Origin: Acidimicrobiia bacterium
GTDB taxonomy: Bacteria; Actinomycetota; Acidimicrobiia; UBA5794; JAOTWH01
Assembly: GCA_029863035.1 (NCBI GenBank)
Contig: JAOTWH010000038.1
Location: 1-14,677 of the forward strand
DNA: 14,677 nucleotides
Direction: 5' to 3'
Shown: positions 14,427 to 14,677 of the stretch, piece after piece
How positions within the stretch are numbered: the first letter of the stretch is position 1
Layout: each line of letters opens with the position of its first letter
Notes under the pieces: model-generated
Told to the model about the DNA's origin: nothing
The model's input: only the letters and a program-made list of their open reading frames with translations
Database searches by the model: none
Position numbers and translations under genes: made by a program

Positions 14427-14469
14427 GCCTCGGTTTGACGTCTCTTGATTGGCGACCTCCGCCCGAGGC
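14427..14469 (-). promoter_or_regulatory. Inverted repeat that could mask the ribosome-binding site
   Basis: On the minus strand GCCTCGG (14469-14463) pairs with CCGAGGC (14433-14427) across a 29-nt loop. The right arm contains the GAGG that lies 8 nt before the GTG at 14419. In mRNA the 7-bp stem would hide that site. The long loop makes it only moderately stable; function is speculative. Confidence 0.35.
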
Positions 14470-14479
14470 GCCCGCCGAG

Positions 14480-14485
14480 ATTCTA
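14480..14485 (-). promoter_or_regulatory. Candidate -10 (TAGAAT) for the SpoIID-like gene
   Basis: TAGAAT on the minus strand matches five of six bases of the -10 consensus and lies in the 90-bp gap between the korB stop and the SpoIID-like start, giving a leader of about 55 nt. The -35 position is GC-rich and does not match TTGACA. Confidence 0.4.
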
Positions 14486-14509
14486 GGGACTATTGGGCGT
14501 ATCCCCCGT

Positions 14510-14677
14510 CTACTCGACCGTCCAGGTGCCGACTGACGTCAGCAGCTGGGCTAGATCACCCGGCCCTTTGGCAGATTCAGCGGCAGACAATTGCATGGCC
14601 ATCTCTGACTCGTACGACGGTCGCTCGACCGATCGGAACAACCCGACTGGGGTCGGACCTAGCGGGGTATGGGACAA
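14510..14677 (-). CDS. korB: 2-oxoacid:ferredoxin oxidoreductase beta subunit, C-terminal end only
   Basis: The minus strand is open from the right edge to a TAG at 14512-14510, giving 55 residues with no start in view. The sequence contains TPVGLFRSVERPSYESEM, then AKGPGDLAQLL and TWTVE at the end. From memory, this matches the C-terminal tail of actinobacterial KorB-type subunits (TPxGVFRxVxRPxYD, then KGxGDLxxLL and DTWTV). KorA and KorB form the thiamine-diphosphate enzyme that oxidatively decarboxylates 2-oxoglutarate to succinyl-CoA with ferredoxin as acceptor; the beta subunit binds ThDP and a 4Fe-4S cluster, but those regions lie outside the window. The following same-strand gene starts 90 bp away and has its own candidate promoter, so the two are probably separate units. 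Confidence 0.8.
   Translation of the reverse strand: MSHTPLGPTPVGLFRSVERPSYESEMAMQLSAAESAKGPGDLAQLLTSVGTWTVE

Noticed and set aside
13880..14536. 218-codon plus-strand open frame opposite the SpoIID-like gene
   Set aside because: Antisense to a well-supported signal peptide and SpoIID core; no recognisable motifs. The long frame reflects GC-rich codon bias.
1..14677. A novel defence or mobile system in the window
   Set aside because: All well-supported genes belong to sugar activation, glycosyl transfer, wall or core metabolism families; no nuclease, toxin, integrase, att site or atypical composition stretch was seen.

Overview
The window is about 14.7 kb of chromosomal DNA, roughly 60% G+C by eye. 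It looks like a cell-envelope / surface-polysaccharide region of a high-GC actinobacterium. Family traits that fit are the long-form RmlA, the DPM1-like glycosyltransferase paired with a DUF2304 protein, a SpoIID/LytB protein with an N-terminal WGHG motif, and the KorB C-terminus ending in TWTV. Acidimicrobiia (Microthrix/Ilumatobacter relatives) is my best guess for the class, but that is inference only. I see no rRNA, tRNA, CRISPR array, insertion sequence or phage gene.

Layout, left to right: a 5'-truncated GT4-like glycosyltransferase (+); a polytopic GT-C-like membrane protein (-); long-form rmlA (+); a fusion of a degenerate GT-B-like region with a GT2 domain (+); then, on -, a GT-B-type glycosyltransferase lying downstream of wecB (UDP-GlcNAc 2-epimerase). 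Next come a membrane GT2 (+) and rmlC (+), an extended SDR sugar epimerase/reductase (-), a DPM1-like GT2 coupled to a DUF2304 membrane protein (+), and on - a GT2 coupled to an upstream secreted SpoIID/LytB protein with C-terminal FG-GAP-like repeats. The right edge holds the last 55 codons of korB (2-oxoacid:ferredoxin oxidoreductase beta subunit) on -; this is central metabolism and probably marks the edge of the envelope locus.

Together the genes supply activated sugars (dTDP-glucose to dTDP-rhamnose intermediates via RmlA and RmlC, ManNAc via WecB, possibly another NDP-deoxysugar via the SDR), the transferases that would build a surface glycan, membrane proteins for lipid-linked or GT-C steps, and a secreted peptidoglycan-acting protein. 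RmlB, RmlD, WecC, a flippase and a polymerase are not in view, so the pathway must continue elsewhere.

The most informative signals are regulatory. Five starts have a TANNNT hexamer 6-8 nt upstream of the start codon, the arrangement expected for leaderless transcription. Strand switches are frequent: two convergent pairs overlap by 45-48 bp, and a third is closed by a hairpin spanning both stop codons. I did not find a convincing new defence or mobile system.
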